64,000 nucleotides of DNA from Nematostella vectensis (GCF_932526225.1 NC_064040.1:6731181-6795180), one strand, 5' to 3'. Shown: positions 21,915 to 35,050, numbered from the stretch's first letter. The notes: a model not told the origin generated them from the sequence alone. Made by a program: numbers and translations.

Positions 21915-24900
21915 TCAAAGCACTGTTTCCCTGCTAACTTCAATCAACCGTTCGATCTCTAACCCTTGCAGCCCCCAGTCTGTCTCATCACTTTCATGGA
22001 CAGACTCTTCTGCGCCCTTCTTCTGCAAGAATCTGTAACAGTACAAGGCACAAGGGAACACAGCGGCGAATAGCAGGATACCGCCAATAACGTAAAACGA
22101 CGGGATATACGATCCAAGTTGGTCAGCTATGAAACCTGGGGAGATAAGAAAAATACTCTAAGTGCTTCACGTAATTATTGTAGCGACCGTAAGTATTGTA
22201 GCGAAGAATGCTGGCCCCGCCAAAAGTGAATAAAAATGAGAAGGTCACGAAACGATTTGTAAGATTTAAGATGTGACGCACTTTTTCTAGCCTGAGTATC
22301 AGGCAATCATATATATTTCAAACGTTGGAGAGGACAACTATTCAGGTATATACTTCAGAGGGAACGACAAAAAGGGCCCTATAACACTAAGGCTACAGTT
22401 TTTCGTCGGTCATTTACAGCATCGCGGTTTTACAATAAACTGACAAACTTTCGGGAAAAATAAAGAAACAGAATTGCTTCTCGAGCAGTTTACATTTATA
22501 TGAGTATGAGTTATATTGCGAGGAGAGATTTCACTGTAGGTGGTACTAAGCTCTTCGGTTTTTCGTCTAATACAGGGGCGATTGCCAGGATCTGCTATGG
22601 TGGGGGAGTTCGCAGTTATAGATATCATATAGAAAAAGTATAAAAAAGTATAATATTGACGATTCTTCAATAAGAAATGACGCTGAAATGCCAAACGCGA
22701 GAAGGGGTAGGTGCGTACCCCCTAGCTACGCGCGTGCCTATATAGAAGAGGGCGATTATTCGAACTCGTGTTTTTTCTCATGGGTTCGAGGCAGATTGGC
22801 GGGTTGCGCGCGATACCGGGCCCCTGATCCTACCGGTGCTACATCTTGCTACCTATATCTGCAATGATTGCTTTTACATGTCTCTTGTCAATCGAGCAAG
22901 ACCATACAAGCAAGGCACCTCTATCTGCAAGGATTGCCTTTATATGTCTCTTGTCAATCGAACAAGACCATACAAGCAAGGCACCTCTATCTGCAAGGAT
23001 TGCCTTTATATGTCTCTTGTCAATCGAGCAAGACCATACAAGCAAGGCACCTATATCTGCAAGGATTGCCTTTATATGTCTCTTGTCAATCGAACATGTT
23101 TTACATGTAACACAATAAATATGAATCATCGATACTTTTTTATATGCTCGATGTTATTGGTGCAGCATTTACCGCCACATCAAAGCACTGTTTCCCTGCT
23201 AACTTCAATCAACCGTTCGATCTCTAACCCTTGCAGCCCCCAGTCTGTCTCATCACTTTCATGGACAGACTCTTCTGTGCCCTTCTTCTGCAAGAATCTG
23301 TAACAGTACAAGGCGCAAGGGAACACAGCGGCGAATAGCAGGATACCGCCAATAACGTAAAACGACGGGATATACGATCCAAGTTGGTCAGCTATGAAAC
23401 CTGGGGAGATAAGAAAAATACTCTAAGTGCTTCACGTAATTATTGTAGCGACCGTAAGTATTGTAGCGAAGAATGCTGGCCCCGCCAAAAGTGAATAAAA
23501 ATGAGAAGGTCACGAAACGATTTGTAAGATTTAAGATGTGACGCACTTTTTCTAGCCTGAGTATCAGGCAATCATATATATTTCAAACGTTGGAGAGGAC
23601 AACTATTCAGGTATATACTTCAGAGGGAACGACAAAAAGGGCCCTATAACACTAAGGCTACAGTTTTTCGTCGGTCATTTACAGCATCGCGGTTTTACAA
23701 TAAACTGACAAACTTTCGGGAAAAATAAAGAAACAGAATTGCTTCTCGAGCAGTTTACATTTATATGAGTATGAGTTATATTGCGAGGAGAGATTTCACT
23801 GTAGGTGGTACTAAGCTCTTCGGTTTTTCGTCTAATACAGGGGCGATTGCCAGGATCTGCTATGGTGGGGGAGTTCGCAGTTATAGATATCATATAGAAA
23901 AAGTATAAAAAAGTATAATATTGACGATTCTTCAATAAGAAATGACGCTGAAATGCCAAACGCGAGAAGGGGTAGGTGCGTACCCTCTAGCTACGCGCGT
24001 GCCTATATAGAAGAGGGCGATTATTCGAACTCGTGTTTTTTCTCATGGGTTCGAGGCAGATTGGCGGGTTGCGCGCGATACCGGGCCCCTGATCCTACCG
24101 GTGCTACATCTTGCTACCTATATCTGCAATGATTGCTTTTACATGTCTCTTGTCAATCGAGCAAGACCATACAAGCAAGGCACCTCTATCTGCAAGGATT
24201 GCCTTTATATGTCTCTTGTCAATCGAACAAGACCATACAAGCAAGGCACCTCTATCTGCAAGGATTGCCTTTATATGTCTCTTGTCAATCGAGCAAGACC
24301 ATACAAGAAAGGCACCTATATCTGCAAGGATTGCCTTTATATGTCTCTTGTCAATCGAACAAGACCATACAAGCAAGGCACCTATATCTGCAAGGATTGC
24401 CTTTATATGTCTCTTGTCAATCGAACAAGACCATACAAGCAAGGCACCTATATCTGCAAGGATTGCCTTTATATGTCTCTTGTCAATCGAACAAGACCAT
24501 ACAAGCAAGGCACCTATATCTGCAAGGATTGCTTTTATATGTCTCTTGTCAATCGAGCAAGGCCATACAAGCAAGGCACCTATATATGCAAGGATTGCTT
24601 TTATATGTCTCTTGTCAATCGAACAAGACCATACAAGCAAAGCACATATATCTGCAAGGATTGCCTTTATATGTCTCTTGTCAATCGAACAAGACCATAC
24701 AAGCAAGGCACATATATCTGCAAGGATTGCCTTTATATTTCTCTTGTCAATCGAGCAAGACCATACAAGCAAGGCACCTCTATCTGCAAGGATTGCTTTT
24801 ATATGTCTCTTGTCAATCGAACAAGACCATACAAGCAAGGCTGGCCGAAACTGGCGATACCTCGCATACACAACTTCTTACAATATGTGATTACTCACCG

Positions 24901-26668
24901 ACTGTAGGTGCGCCGGATACCACGGTCACAGACAAACAAAAGTATCCCATTCCAAGACCAATAGCGCTTTTCTTGGTCTCAAGGCTTGTCTGGAACATGA
25001 CTGCTTGAGTGATGACAAATGCGCCGCTTCCTGATCCGAAGAATACCGCAAATATAACAAAATGGTAGTAGCTAGAGACGGAGCCAAGAGCGATGATTGA
25101 CAGACCCATGATTAAAGCGGACACTTGGACACCCTGAAGAGGTGTCAGCCACTTTAAATCCAATAGCCTGCCCATGAATACCCGGAAGACAGTCGAGCAA
25201 ATCCCCATGTATATGAATAACTGCGATGCCTTTGTGCCTGAAATGAGCAAGTCCTCTGCGTAGCGCACGATGTGCAAGTTTGGAATAAAGAACCCAAAGT
25301 ACGCGAGTACAACTGTTATAGTCCCGATTGTGTATGTAGAGTTTTTGTAAACAGAAATATCCACGATTTCGCAGATGTTCCGGAACCTCGGGCGTTGATC
25401 TACAGTTCTGTGCTCGACATTAGGGTCGTACGTAGCCCCAAGTACGCAAACTAAGCTTGCAAACGCAGCCATCGCCCTAAAGGCATTCCTCCACCCGACC
25501 GAATCAATAAGTGCTTGCATGGTAGGGCCGATGGCCATGATGCCGATACTCCCACCAGATGCGGCGATACCCATTGCCAGTGAGCGTTTTCCCGGCGAGA
25601 AGTACCATACGCAAACCAGGAATGAGTTACTGAGAATGCTACTAGCACCGATACCAAATAAGACCCCGTAGGAGAAGTACAAATAGACGAGGTCTTCAAC
25701 GAAGGAGCTCGTAACCAAAGAGATAACGAGAAGGGCACCGCTGCACATTGTAACGAGGCGCAGACCAAAGCGCTGTGACATGCGCACAGCAACCGGACTC
25801 ATTAAGAAGGTGAAGGCGATGGCGATTGATCCAACCCAGGCTGAAGAACAAGAAAATGTCGGTAGAACATTAGAAATAGCACAAAAAGGGTACAAATTGC
25901 ATGATATCCAACATAAAATGAGGGTATTATGGTAGCTTACTAGCCGGCTCTCCAGTGAATTTATTCGGAATTGTTTTTGGACTTTCGGGATTCTTGTGGC
26001 GCGCAAAAGAGCAAGAGACTGGAGGAAGGTTAGTTAACCCACTGGAAAGAAGCCGGCTAGCGGGCTAGTATACCGGAAATCGAGAACTGCAATTTGACCG
26101 ATGATCCTATGCGGTCGTGAGGCGAGTATTTGTGAGCATGATAACAACACCATAAAAAGTAATAACCCCTAGTAACCTAGAAAATTCAAGAAAAGATAAT
26201 AAATCCAGTCTTGCAAAAAGGACAGGCATAGTCGACTACTAGTAGCTGATAGTGTTGGTACTGATATTGTATAAATCTGTTCAAAGTTTAACATCTCTTG
26301 GGTGTTTTCAACATTGATTTTTATGAAGCATCCGGCGGTTTTTTTCTAGACTCCAAGCAGTCACTACTGTGTTGAGAGAAAAGCAAAACAATCGACACAG
26401 CGGCGACTGCTTGTAGACTACTGTGGAGTAAGCGTTTTTTTTTTTTTTTTTTTTTTTTGCATTTAATTCCTTGGCATATAGAATAGGCTTTACCTGTCTT
26501 TTCTTTGTCCTCGTTAAAGTAGTCCCCCAATACAGGAAGGAAGACACCGAAGCTCTGTGAGAAGCCGAAGTGCATAAAGTTCATAATGGCAGCAGAGAAA
26601 CAGACTAGCCACGCCCATGGCCCATCACGGGGGCGAGGGGGTGCACCCCTTGTGAAGCAGCACGGCAT
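21915..26668 (-). CDS. SLC16/monocarboxylate-transporter-like MFS protein, 3 exons with duplicated last exon
   Basis: Exons (minus): 26668-26494, 25840-24899, then a last exon present twice, 23400-23180 (proximal) and 22135-21915 (distal). With either, the phases close and the product is 445 aa, the usual SLC16 size. The start PRPRDGPWAWLVCFSAAIMN matches the DGGWGW-type TM1 opening of monocarboxylate transporters, and GWRNAF and the MFS loop RMSQRFG are seen. About 12 membrane segments are expected, with a cytosolic tail containing ESVHESDETDW. Substrate (lactate, pyruvate, ketone bodies or other) cannot be told. The two last exons are almost identical; one codon differs (GCA in the distal, ACA in the proximal copy, giving KKGA or KKGT). 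Confidence 0.9.
22845..23096. repeat. 66-bp minisatellite, short array (copy A)
   Basis: About four 66-bp units with core TGCAAGGATTGCCTTTATAT and TGTCTCTTGTCAATCGA. Because 66 is divisible by 3 and the unit lacks stops in several frames, it gives long meaningless ORFs on both strands. Confidence 0.9.
24110..24840. repeat. 66-bp minisatellite, long array (copy B)
   Basis: About eleven 66-bp units of the same sequence as the array at 22845. Variation is limited to a few sites (CAAGACC/CAAGGCC, CTATATC/CTCTATC, GCC/GCT). Located in the transporter intron between exon 2 and the proximal last exon. Confidence 0.92.
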
Positions 26669-29600
26669 GTAGCAGTCCTAAAAAGGTTTGTAAAAATATT
26701 TGCAAAAAATTTCGATTATTTTTGTAATTTTTGCCGTCATCATCGGTACTAGAGCAAAATTTTGAGCAAAACATTGGCTACCCTCTTCACATAAACACTA
26801 GTTAATTATGGTCAACTTTTAATTGGATTTTAGCGGAGCTAGAAGAGCGCGGAGCTCCATAGGTATAGAAATTGGTCATAACTAGGCGACTCAAAAATTG
26901 TGGTCAATGACGTCATGTCACACGCTGTTAGCTATCTGTACCACTCACGTGACCAGCTCATGCGACAAGGCCAGCTAATTCATAGATCCGACGCGCGCAC
27001 GAATATCCAATCAAAAAGCAGCAAATAGAAGCCAGCGAAGTGCAACCCAAATGTCCCACAAAAGTCCCACAAATTGTACAACATGTCGGATGAGGTCAGT
27101 GAGTCCTGCCCGGAGTTATTTTAAATACAGACGTTTATAGGGGTTTTCCTGCGACTCGAAAAATAAAACACAGTAACCTAACATAATGGAAACTTGTCTT
27201 GTTGTCCAAGCTTGGTGAAAATCTTGTGAGAATGAAGCATAGAAATAGATAACTACGAGTTTGAATGGAAACGGCACGAATCCAGCTTAAAATACGAAAA
27301 ATTGGAAATGATAAGATAAAGCGGTGCTCTCTACGGTAGGTACTAAGTGTTTATGTGTTTTCAAACATATTTTTGTCAACTTGCAGTGATTTAAGTGCGG
27401 GGAAAATCAGAAGAAAAAGCCGAATTCGCTGTTTACGACCGACTTCTAACTACAAGTTTTATCGGCAAATTTCAAGATTTATAGCAAAAAAAAACAAACG
27501 ACAGTCTCATTCCTATATGTAATTGAAGTAACCTAGGTAATATCAAACACAAGTTTAATGGTAGGACTTACACTGCTCTTGTATGTGGTTTGTTTGCTTT
27601 TTGTTTTTCGTCTCTTCGTAGTACATTTTACGTGTTTTTCTACAATTGAGTCCCAACTCTACACTAAAAGCGGCCGGGCAAAGAAAACAGTGCTAACACT
27701 TTCTACGCTGACCGGAAATGCTTATTTGCTTGTCCAGATTCGCAGAAAAATATCTCAAACCAATCTTTTTCGGCGTCGATTGCCGACTTTTTGTGGGACA
27801 TTTGTGGGACCACATGGCTGTTATTGCACCATCTCCTTCCTGATTGGCTATTCGTGCGCGCGTGATTGACATGTCGGATCTATGAATTGGTTGAATCGCT
27901 CTAAACCAATGAGAGACTAGTTTCAGCAAGAACCGGGGAGACTTGGAAAAGACGGGGAAGGGGGAAATTTAGCCTATTCTGACTTTCGACGTAAAACGAA
28001 TAACGGAATGCATGATTGCAGAAACGAATTGACAAGAAAAACTGTTTAATTGAGAAAATGCAACTAATTTGCCAGTCAAATGGCCGTATGAAAATGAGAA
28101 TTTGAAGGATATATCTGTCTAAGGAACGGCTCGACTTCTTTACCTGTCGCGGTGGTTAACGCAGCATAAAATCGTGCAAGGGGAATTCGTGCATCATCAG
28201 TCAACAACCCTGAGAATTCCCACAAACGTTTACCTTTTAACACTAAAAATTATTATTTTTCGGGAGAAAAACGTGTCCAAGGTAAATAGGAAATTGCAAA
28301 ATAAGTCCAAATAGATGAACCACCGAACGATGAAGTGAATATTGCTTGGAATTTGAAGTCAGTTTTTCAAACTGTTTTCTGCGCGCGCGCTGACGTGCAC
28401 TGGAATGACGCCATGAGCGCGCGCTGTTGTGAAGTTTTTATTGTATATTGCGTAGGATTAGAAATAATTTTATAAAAGAAATAAAACATTCTTCTTTTTC
28501 CAGCCCAAAGATTCTGCATATGAAAATATGATCATAAAGCTGGCTCCGCTTTTAGGCAGTGCCTAAATCTATATATTACCATTTATCCTCTGCGGTGTGT
28601 TCTTTGCTGTAATCCTTTGGGTCTATATCCCATCTCTTTAAAAATGATAACAATTTCATAACGATAACGATAACGACGTTCATTATGAAATCAACTGTTA
28701 TCCCTTTGTTCCCAAATCCTTTGCTTTGCGGTTATTCTCAGCTTTATTCCTTTGACTCTTACATTCCTAGCTCATCGTTATTCATTTTTGTTTTGTTTTT
28801 TAATAAAACGTATAGCATTTTATTGCTTTGGTATATATTGGGAGTAAGTTCTCGATATCAAACGCGCAAACACCTATAAAATGAAGTTAAGCGCTTGGCT
28901 ATATGTTATCAATACATCATTTTTAGTGTTGCGTCTGCGGTATTAAATCACTGCGAAATTATATTCATCCCGAATAAACAATACATGTAAATGACTTTTG
29001 ACATAGGAATTTGATTGACAGCTTTACATGTTACTGAAAAATTTACATATTTACGTTGACGATGCGAGGTGCGCTTTCATCCAAGAAAGATAGTGGTTGT
29101 AATACTGATAAAGCGGCGTTAAAGGACCCCATATTCTCATACCAACACCGTCATGTATATAATTTAATTTAATTTTCATAACTCTGCCCACCGCAAGTGA
29201 GAAAATAAAGTTTAAAAAAGATTGATTGCTCAATACATTAATCTTTTTTCATTTCACAAAGAAACACTGCACGCCGCAAATAACACTCGTTTCTGGCTAA
29301 TTCGATTTAAAATCAGGTATACATGAGCTATGATACCACGACCAGTTTGAGAAAGAAAACGACATATATGGATATGTGGTTTTAAGTAAGATATTGAGAA
29401 AGGCGTATAAAGCTTGTTAATTCAAGAACTCGGCGTGGAAGTTATATCTTATCGCAAACCTTGTGGGCATACCTACAGTCTGCTTGAAACGATCCAAGTT
29501 ACCTTATGGAAGGTTAATGACCCCGATCCATTTTTCCTCCTTCTCGCCTCTCCTCTATTTGCGTGGCCCTGCGAGATCTTTGCTGTGATTATCAGGGATA

Positions 29601-30157
29601 GTATTGAGAAGGCTTTGTCAATAAAAGCAATAAATTGATACAGCGGGGGAGGGGTAGGGAAGTATTAATATATGTCACAATACGATACACACACTACACT
29701 GCGTGATGAGAAAATTTCAATTTCACAACTCAAATAATCGGTTTAGAAGTTTTTTTAGATGTGTATAATATATCTTAGTGCTTGATTTTATTTTGCCTAG
29801 TATTGTAATTTTGCACAACCATAACCTAAAGAGTACCGTAAACATAGTAAACCATATCTAGCATATTTCGTATTTGTTCTTCTTTTAGCGAAATAGAGCA
29901 ATTGTTCGTCGTATGCCAGTATATGTACCTCATGTCACTAGAAACATCACTGTCTATAACATGGCTGTGAAGCTCGATTTAGGAAAAATCTTGAGAAAAT
30001 ACAGTGAATGTATCAGAAGTACCAAGAAAGCTATAATGCGGGAGAATACACTAAATCTTGGGTCCACCTAATGCGAAAGAGTCGTCAGCTATGCTGTAAG
30101 GTAATTTACAAAGGAAATGTTTTTTTCAAGTACGCACCTGTACTCGTGAATGGTAGA
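26669..30157. other. Non-coding stretch with a long diverged inverted repeat
   Basis: No recognisable gene. A diverged inverted repeat pairs about 26960-27075 (TTCATAGATCCGAC, ATGTCCCACAAAAGTCCCAC) with about 27785-27895 (GTGGGACATTTGTGGGACC, GTCGGATCTATGAATTG), suggesting an old foldback or TIR element of about 0.95 kb. A CG-rich GCGCGCGC patch lies near 28380-28425. Confidence 0.5.
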
Positions 30158-31372
30158 ACGATGATGGTAACTACTTTAAGTACGCATCCTGAAGTGTATC
30201 ATAAGATAGTGTATACCACAACATACGTACACACGATACACACCATCCACACCATCCACAGCTATCTACACCATACACAGCCATCCAAACCATACACACC
30301 TATCTAAACCATACACAGCTATCCACACCATACACAGCTATCTACACCATACACAGCTATCCACACCATACACAGCTATCCAGACCATCCACAGCTGTCC
30401 ACACCATACACAGCTATCCACAGCTATCCACATCATACACAGCCATCCACAGCTATCCACACCATACACAGCTATCCACACCTATCCACACTATACACAA
30501 CCATACACACCATACACAGCTATCAAGACCATACACAGCTATCTACACCATACACAGCCATCCACAGCTATCCACACCATCCACAGCTATCCACACCATC
30601 CACATCTATCCACACTATCCACAACCATACACACTATACACAGCTATCCACACCATACACAGCTATCTACACCATACACAGCTATCCACACCATACACAG
30701 CTATCTACACCATACACAGCTATCCACACCATCCACAGCTATCCACACCATCCACAGCTATCTACACCATACACAGCTATCCACACCATACACAGCTATC
30801 CACACCATACACAGCTATCCAAACCATACACAGCCATCCACAGCTATCCACACCATCCACAGCTATCCACACTACACAACCATACACACCATACACAGCT
30901 ATCCACACCATACACAGCTATCCACACCATACACAGCTATCTACACCATACACAGCTATCCACACCATACACATCTATCCACACTATACACAACCATACA
31001 CACCATACACAGCTATCCACACCATACACAGCTATCCACACCATACACAGCTATCCACACCATACACACCCATCCACACCATCCACAGCTATCCACGCTA
31101 TACACAGCCATACACAGCTATCCACACCATACACAGCTATCCACGCCATACACAGCCATCCACAGCTATCCACACCATACACAGCTATCCACACCATCCA
31201 CACCATCCACAGCTATCCACGCCATACACAGCTATTCACACCATACACAGCTATCCACACCATCCACAGCTATCCACACCATCCAAAACCATCCACACCA
31301 TCCACAGCCATACACAGCTATCCACAGCTATACACACCATACACAGCTATACACAGCTATCCACACTATACA
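30158..31372 (+). repeat. 10-bp-module minisatellite, left array
   Basis: About 1.15 kb of alternating 10-mers, CACACCATAC and ACAGCTATCC (with ACAGCCATCC variants), in irregular order. The left flank (30158-30203, including TTTAAGTACGCATCCTGAAG) is repeated in inverse orientation at 38691-38736, and the inner end (ACAGCTATCCACACTATACA) is mirrored at about 36155. Confidence 0.92.
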
Positions 31373-32050
31373 AGGGAGGAAAAAACCGTGAGAGAGGCCC
31401 TCAAGAAGGCAGGTGCCACTGGGTCAAAGAAGGGCTGTTTTTTTTCTGGCGAAAGTGTCCTCTCCTTACCCTTCTCGCAGAAGAGGGCGTGGCCAAACAA
31501 GAACGTAAAACAACTAAATAGTGTTAGTTTGCCCTACGAGTGTCTGGAGAAGGATACACGAAAATCGTTCGAGGATCGTGAGTATGAATAACATACATTT
31601 TATTTGCATTACAAATAGCAGTCCACGCCTTTTGCGTGACTGGAATCGTTATCCGGATTTTATGTTGAAGTTGTCCCGATTTCATGAAAATCCACTTAGT
31701 GTCTTTGTTACTTATGACACGTGGGGTGTTAGTAAATCGTGGAATGACGCAACCCGCCAACACCAAGAAAATAACCGTTTTTCAGTGTTTTTTTTTTTAC
31801 ACTTTTAAGTTGTCTATTTTTGTAAGGGTTCGTGGTCGCAAATACAATGCCCTTATCCCCAAAGAACTATTTCTGTTCTTGTGTGTAGCATTTGGCCAAG
31901 TTTGTGTCATTCTCGATTAACATCTCTAAGAAAATCGCGTCATTTTATTTTCAAAGCCTACCTGGGCTTCAAATAACCCCATAATTTAGGCCGTGGGAAC
32001 GCTTCCTCGAAATAAATAGCAATTAAATTTATCTAATAGTTGTAAATCGA

Positions 32051-34644
32051 ATGGCACAAGACAAGGCAAAGGGCAAACAGGCAACAGCCAATGCAACGCA
32101 AACTCGACGTAAGTAGAGCTATTATAGTTTCTTGACATCTTACCGCGCAGTGCCTTGTCGATTTCGATCATAGGAGACATCATATCATCATTTTCTTTTT
32201 AAGTAGAGCCTTACCTGGATAATAATGCCACGTGTGCAAATTATGCCATGGATGCCACGGGTGCTGCCGCAGGTGGGAAATTAACTCATATTTATCGGCA
32301 ATTTTCTTCAATTATTGATCATTCCTTGTATTGTTATCTTTTTTTATACAATTATAACGCGCTCATGATCATTCTATGCAATGAGCGCAATAGAAGTATC
32401 AAATGACTAATATTGTATTTTTTATTGTAATATTCTAAACGATTTAAAATTGATCATGCCTTGTATGCGAATGTACCCATCGCTTTCAAGGGGAGTTCGC
32501 CCATTACTCCAAACATTAAAAATGCTTTAAAATTCAATGATAGCGAGCTCGTACTCTGATTCATTAGCAAATTATATTGCGTAGAGCAAACAATTGTCAT
32601 TACTTTGAAAGGAAATTCATTTTTTGGAGTCACAATTTTGATTTACTTCGCTCCCTGATTGATTTTATGTTGAATTTCTTTTGCGTTTTATTTGACAGTG
32701 AATTGTTTATGATTCGCTTTCATGACAGTCATATGAAAATTTCCCAGCGCAATAATGGCAAAGAGTACTTAATCAATGTGGTTGGTCTTTATTATAGGAT
32801 CGCAACAGAAACGGAAAACATCAGAAAAATCAGGTATGCATGAGCTGACTCTCCTAGCAGAATGCAATATGATATCAATATGCCGGTTTATACGGAGTTG
32901 AGGACCCAGGGTCGAGCCTTGACAAGCCATTCAAGACCATCCTCAGAGATCCAGGGGAATATGTCATGTGTCATGATGTGTGGCTTGCGAAAGGGAATAT
33001 CATACTCGCATACATACATCGATTTATAATCAAAACGTATTTATTTTCATGGGCTTGGGCTGTATTACGGCAGCATTTTCGCTACTCACTATCGCCCGAT
33101 AGATAGTGAGTGGCGGAAACAATCAGAATGCAGGATTCATGATTGTATGCGTGGGGGATTTTACTCATTCTTGATATACCCAGGTGGGTATTTCGTGGGT
33201 GTTTGGAGGATACATGTAAACCATATGCGCGGCAGGGCGAGCGGGCGGCGCCAAACTAATTTCACTGAACTGCCCTAGTCCCCCCCCCCCCCCCCCCCCC
33301 CTCAGCGGTGGTAGCAATGCAACCGTTTTTGCTGCAAAGATTCAGCCCACATTTTAATCTGTTTTGTTTGAAATCATTTAAAACAGGGCGAAAAGTCAAA
33401 GTAAGCAAGAGTAAGGGTAAGTAAAGGCAGTGTTGTATTTGCCTGACGTTTTTGCCGGCTGTATGTCATGCTCAGGGGCGGATACAGGGGGGGTGGATTG
33501 GGTGGATATCCACCCCTCTTTAAAAGAAAAATTAAGAAAAGTCACTTTGTTTGAGGGACGGGAGGTACTGTCCATGTGCCTTCGCCATGCTTGACTTTGC
33601 TGACGCGACAAATCCAATTCAGCTTGAAGTATCTTTAGATCTATGTGACTTACCAAAAAACACTGGATCAGTTATCAGCCGACTTCTGCCTTTATCCGCC
33701 CCCCATTTTGAAATTCTGGATCCGCCACTGGAGCTCGTAATTTATAATCATATGTAAAACTTTTGCGACAAACCTCTTCGTCATCCGACATATTCTCATT
33801 TCCAGGTTTCTGCTTGGCCTCGTTTCTATTCTATTTATAAAAAAAAAAAAAAAAAAAAAAAAACAAGATGGCTGTCGGTCGTGTAACAAATCTCTCGAGT
33901 CATTACCCCGGGGCGTTTTCAATGAAAAATATAGACGTTTTTACGGTTACGGTTAATGCGAAAACCATTCTTACAGTTTAGCTTTTTTTAGCTAGCTTAA
34001 ATTAGTTTATCCTTGCGATTATATGGAAATCAGCCTTTTGCGTAAGCTGTGATAAGCACAATTTTTTTTTGTGTGTGTGTGATGCCCCAATTAATATCCT
34101 CATATTCACGAGCACAAAACGACACTCTCCTCCGCTGGAACGTCATATTCCGTCGTTTCTATGTGTTCTGATGCCAAAAATATAAATTTTAAAAGTTGCT
34201 GGGAAAGATTTATCTGTTTCTTTTTCCAGCAGATAGCTCGAAAAACACTTTCCCAGCAAATTACGGGTCGATATTGATGGGTCGTAATTGAAAAAGAAGT
34301 ACACCCGGCCCATAAATGACGGTGTTTGTAAATATTCCCTCGCCTTTTTCGCACACTCTAAAATGAAACTGAAATGTCATTCCGTTTTTTGGCAACTTGA
34401 TATCATTTATCCTCTACAGGTTGAATAAATATTCTTTTCATTTTTGTGAATTATCACTAAATACTCTTCGTATTTCCTTTCAGGAATCAAAACATCCAAG
34501 AATCTGTGCAACCTGTGTAATAGGAGAACACAATCCAACATGGTTTTGTGTCCATCGTGCCAGCAATGGCAGCATAGAGGCTGCGCGAAAATAAGTCTCT
34601 CTGACTACACATCCAACTGGCGCTGCGTCTTTTGTAACAACTGA
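32051..34644 (+). CDS. Small basic PHD-finger protein, 4 exons, 94 aa
   Basis: Exons 32051-32108, 32798-32833, 33387-33416, 34484-34644. Every intron is phase 1 with good GT-AG sites, and the reading frame closes at TGA 34642-34644. Residues 1-47 are Lys/Arg/Gln-rich (MAQDKAKGKQATANATQTRR, then KRKTSEKS, RKVKVSKSK), like a nuclear localisation or nucleic-acid-binding tail. Residues 50-92 form a C4HC3 zinc finger: Cys50/Cys53, Cys64/Cys67, His72/Cys75, Cys89/Cys92, with the Trp two residues before the last pair (NWRCVFC) typical of PHD fingers. PHD fingers usually read histone H3 tails. No other domain is present. AATAAA lies 58 bp after the stop. The two micro-exons (36 and 30 bp) are the least certain part. 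It could alternatively be a domesticated transposon-derived PHD. Confidence 0.75.
33473..33730. mobile_element. MITE with GGCGGAT(A/C)CAG ends
   Basis: Left end CAGGGGCGGATACAGGGGG; right end AAATTCTGGATCCGCCACTG, an inverted match. About 258 bp, in intron 3 of the PHD-finger gene. Related to elements near 14187 and 40722. Confidence 0.65.
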
Positions 34645-34701
34645 TTCTTATACACTGTCTTCTTGAGTTACAGATAGAAAAATACTTGCTCTAGAAAATG
34701 A

Positions 34702-34707
34702 AATAAA
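34702..34707 (+). terminator. Polyadenylation signal of the PHD-finger gene
   Basis: AATAAA 58 bp after the TGA, followed by a T-rich stretch. Consistent with a very short 3' UTR. Confidence 0.55.
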
Positions 34708-34993
34708 AATTTTTCCAGATGACACCATTCTTATCCCTATTTTGTTACATATTTCAGTTCACATATTTTGTTGACACGTCGTGGGCTGCTACGTTTTGGG
34801 GGTGGTTCGTAATTTTTTTCAACGCAGTTTGAGGGGAAGGTCGGGATTTCCTTGGTCGGGGTAAACCTTGTTTAAGGAAAGAGATATGATTTTTAAACAG
34901 TGCTACCGGTTCCTGATTTTTTGTGGAAAGAAAAGGTTTTGAAAACAACTGATTGATGCTAACGGCTCATCGAAAATTTCCCTCATATCGACT

Positions 34994-35050
34994 CAGACAG
35001 TAGTCTGAATTTCAGGGAAAAGGCGCCTGAAATTCAGGCTACTCAGACTG
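34994..35050. repeat. Hairpin around TCTGAATTTCAGG
   Basis: CAGACAGTAGTCTGAATTTC at the left pairs with GAAATTCAGGCTACTCAGAC at the right around a short loop (GGGAAAAGGCG). A small foldback element or structured RNA seed. Confidence 0.5.

Larger units (their letters stand above)
21833..24840. repeat. 1265-bp tandem segmental duplication including transporter last exon
   Basis: Copy A (about 21833-23096) and copy B (about 23097-24840) are head to tail with an offset of 1265 bp and near identity through the last exon, intron and minisatellite start. The copies differ mainly in minisatellite length: about 4 units in A, about 11 in B. The high identity indicates a recent event or ongoing conversion. 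An assembly artefact is also possible. Confidence 0.9.

Noticed and set aside
22845-24840. CRISPR-like regular array
   Set aside because: Units are contiguous 66-bp copies without unique spacers, in a eukaryotic intron. It is a minisatellite.
24101-25008. Cys/Tyr-rich repeat ORFs on both strands over the 66-bp array
   Set aside because: Several overlapping frames are open because the unit is 66 bp and lacks stops. No start context, domain or splice evidence.
25451-25792. 113-codon ORF overlapping transporter exon 2 in another frame
   Set aside because: Shadow of the real SLC16-like frame.
27558-27869. 103-codon hydrophobic ORF
   Set aside because: It overlaps the right arm of the diverged inverted repeat and shows no family match or splice structure.
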